DNA of 64,000 nucleotides from the NCBI RefSeq assembly GCF_012273895.1, contig NC_052126.1, positions 6,337,218 through 6,401,217 on the forward strand, written 5' to 3'. The stretch's first letter is position 1, and every line of letters starts with the position of its first letter. Origin of the DNA: Zerene cesonia. Lineage: Eukaryota; Arthropoda; Insecta; Lepidoptera; Pieridae. The notes below the pieces were generated by a model. The model had not been told where the DNA came from and did no database searches. It saw only the letters and a program-made list of their open reading frames with translations. A program made the translations under genes and the position numbers. Positions 61,723 through 64,000 of this stretch are shown piece after piece.

Positions 61723-63281
61723 CGTTGATATTATCTGTTTTGTTATACTATGTGTTTTGTTATGCTTCTTCTTAAAAGATGACGTCCTTTGAAGATGAAA
61801 AGTGGATATTTTCTCACTGAAACTGCCTGGAGTCCCGGGTCTGTCTGACTTATCTGAACATTTTGATCCACTGCAAGAAAAATGCTATTTAATATTACTT
61901 ATAAATATTGTTGAAGTGAAACTTCTTTAGAATCGTTGTGATTTCAAACCTGATGCAACGGAAAAAACTACAGGTAAGAGACACAAATATAAAAATGTGT
62001 AGAACGAAGCCGGCAAAGAATGAGACAGAAATATACATACTATTTTATATTTTATACAATATATTCATCTCATTCTTTTGTCGATTTACTTATTTATTTA
62101 TTTATTTATTTTTTTATTTATTTGTTTTTGAAGTTTCACTTCTATCGTGTGTGAATCGCACACACACCTTTGTTTTTATTTAGTTTATTTTAAGTAGTTT
62201 TTTCCATTGGGTAAATAGTTCTTGGGAAATACAAGTATGGTAAAAACATCGATAAGATGGTTCCACTATTAATTCTCTGTCAAATAATCTATATAAATGT
62301 TGTCAGAATGCATTTTTTTATCAAAACTTATACTGATTTATAATTGTAAGAATTAATTCCAATTTATATTGGACAATACGGGAGCTTTCAATTTAAAAAG
62401 CTCTACCTAGACAAACATACCCTTTCATAGACTGCATCTCTACTTACCATCAGGTGAGCGTGTAGTCAAATGCTATATCTATCTAATGTTAAATAATGTC
62501 TATTAAAATCGTTTAACCCAGTCGGAAGTTCTGCCGTAACAAACCCAATACAAAGTATTGACAACCTCCTCCTAAATTTAATTTTTAGTTTTATAGCATT
62601 GAAATTTCTCAACCTCCTCCTATTTTAAAGTCGGTTAAAAACTCTTAATTAGCTATCAATAACATTATTACCAAGATTTTAAAGTGCCTAAATCATTAAA
62701 TTTAAGTCATAAGTAAGAATATTTATTATACAAACCTCTCCAATTGATAAGCACTGCAATATGGAGTGTCTACTGGTTCTGTAGAGTCCAACTTATGATG
62801 GTCGATTACGTACTTCTGTTTGTTTGTGTCGTATCTATTAATATAAATAAGCTAGTTAGAAATTGCCCCACAGAACATATACCCTAATACCAAACTAGCC
62901 TAAAGTAAAAATATGAAATAAAAAATTGTCTACATTTGAAAACTTAACATGGATAACATCACCGATGCTAAAAACGGTGAAGGAAAACTTCGTGAGGAAA
63001 CCGGCATGTCCGAGAATCAAAAGTTCGACGGCATGTGACATCTGCCAACCCGCACTTGGCCAGCGTGGTGGATTATTGCCTGAACCCTCATAGGAGGCCT
63101 GTGTCCCAGCAGTGGGAACATGTATGGGTTGATGATGATGATGATAAAATAATGAATGTACCTCACAACGGAGGGAAACCTGTGCCCCCAGACCACCTCC
63201 CTCGGCAGGTATGATGTCTGGCTCTGGGTGAAGGTGCCCATGGAAGCTGATGCACCTTTCAGACTTACTGTTATTTCGAAA
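61720..63281 (-). CDS. Inward-rectifier potassium channel (Kir-B), 3' exons only
   Basis: Three terminal exons of a second Kir gene: 63281-63162, 62834-62736 and 61870-61720, joined in phase. They encode the end of the cytoplasmic domain: FEITVSLKGASASMG, then QTSYLPREVVWGHRF, then YVIDHHKLD, then VDTPYCSAYQLER. A Ser/Lys-rich tail ends IIST. The first exon has the same length (120 nt) and phases as Kir-A exon 8, showing that the two genes are paralogs. Unlike Kir-A it has one more intron before the tail. Pore and N-terminus lie beyond the window. The TAA stop (61722-61720) overlaps the end of a Helitron-like element. Confidence 0.88.
61913..62168 (+). repeat. Interspersed repeat with GAAGTGAAACTTC inverted motifs, copy 2
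   Basis: Same family as 6408-6600, here with an exact inverse motif GAAGTTTCACTTC and a longer T-rich middle. It sits in the last Kir-B intron, 42 bp upstream of the final exon. Confidence 0.65.
62967..63145 (+). repeat. 3' part of the (GAT)n-tailed SINE in a Kir-B intron
   Basis: Shares GAAACCGGCATGTCCGAGAA and the GTGTCCCAGCAGTGGGAAC/GATGAT tail with its relatives. It ends 16 bp from the splice donor of Kir-B exon 63281-63162. Confidence 0.7.
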
Positions 63282-64000
63282 CTGGAAAATGTTATAAGTT
63301 ACGATTAAAAATATAGTTCAATGAACTAAAACACTCTTTAATTAACAAAATTGTTTCATTTGTTCCTGTAAACTCACGGGAGTTATATAATCCAGGTAAT
63401 CCGACCAGGAAAATGAGATATACGCATACAAGAGCTACATATACAGCCTATGTCACTCATAGTTCCAGGTTCCTAATTGTGAAAGAATTGTTGAAATCAA
63501 TCGAGTAGTTTTTGTGTGAGAACATTATAAAACACAAGTCTATCCTCTTTATAGTATGGGACTTGAAGAATGCATTTATTGACAATCTTACCGGTCTGCA
63601 GCTAACGACAGAAGTAGAGAGACAATCACACAAATTTATATGGTTACTGGTTACAAATACGTAATATACAAAATCTTATAGTGTCTAACATAAGAACCGT
63701 GTCCAGCATGAAAATCTTAACGGTTGTCCGTTGAATCAATGGTCAAGCGTGTTCCGTAACGCCACAGACAACGCAGAATATTTCTGGAGATAACAAGCAG
63801 TTCGCCCCGGCTTTGCCTGTGGTACATAGGGTATATAAACCTATGACACTCAGCGAAGTAGCAGCTTTCTAATGTTGAAGGAATTTTTAAAATCGGTCCA
63901 ATAGTTTTTGAACTCTATCCATTATAAACAAACAAAAAATTTAATCTTTCCTCTTTATCATTAGAATATAGATAAAGGCGTAAACGCCACAATACTATAT
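63282..64000. other. Probable Kir-B intron
   Basis: AT-rich sequence upstream (in gene orientation) of the first visible Kir-B exon, with repeat remnants near 63800-63930. No exon recognised. Confidence 0.45.

Overview
The window is nuclear DNA of an insect, almost certainly a moth or butterfly (Lepidoptera). It is AT-rich, its genes have many short exons with GT..AG introns, and it is crowded with repeats typical of Lepidoptera: Helitron-like elements that start TC and end CTAG, several tRNA-derived SINEs, and LINE remnants. No prokaryotic or defence-type system was seen. The sequence is a draft scaffold of five contigs joined by four gaps of exactly 1000 N (1304-2303, 5229-6228, 21934-22933, 32047-33046).

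Layout as given: (1) 2304-5228 carries the first two RNA-binding domains of an ELAV/Hu-family protein in one open exon, cut off by a gap. (2) 6229-15876 is repeat-rich with no recognised gene. (3) 15877-21395 has a small possible membrane-protein ORF (-) and, 50 bp away, the first four exons (+) of a large MYND zinc-finger/MSS51-like protein. (4) 22934-32046 holds the C-terminal exons of a GH56 hyaluronidase (+) and the C-terminal exons of the MSS51-like protein (-). (5) 33047-43283 holds the N-terminal exons of the same hyaluronidase (-). (6) 43284-52485 is intergenic and repeat-rich. (7) 52486-58742 (-) is a complete nine-exon inward-rectifier K+ channel (Kir), and 61720-63281 (-) is the 3' part of a second, tandem Kir gene.

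The main result is that the contig 22934-32046 is placed in the wrong orientation. Both genes next to it are split between strands, with the two halves on opposite strands. All exon phases match when the contig is flipped. The last 77 bases before one gap (21857-21933) are the exact reverse complement of the 77 bases before the next gap (31970-32046), so the two contig ends overlap. The other junction falls inside a LINE, whose reverse-transcriptase end (22934-23106) and 3' tail (33047-33390) also become collinear after flipping. The corrected order is MSS51-like gene (+), hyaluronidase (-, convergent with it), Kir-A (-), Kir-B (-).

Once repaired, the hyaluronidase is about 643 residues: signal peptide, full GH56 domain with the catalytic Asp-Phe-Glu, a long Ser/Thr-rich acidic stalk, and a separate last exon that looks like a GPI-anchor signal. 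The MSS51-like protein is about 1289 residues with a lysine-cluster-rich disordered N-terminus, two zinc-binding modules and an MSS51-type C-terminal domain. The genes look like unrelated neighbours and do not form one pathway. Transposable elements have shaped the locus, including a Helitron-like terminus that appears to supply the stop codon of Kir-B.
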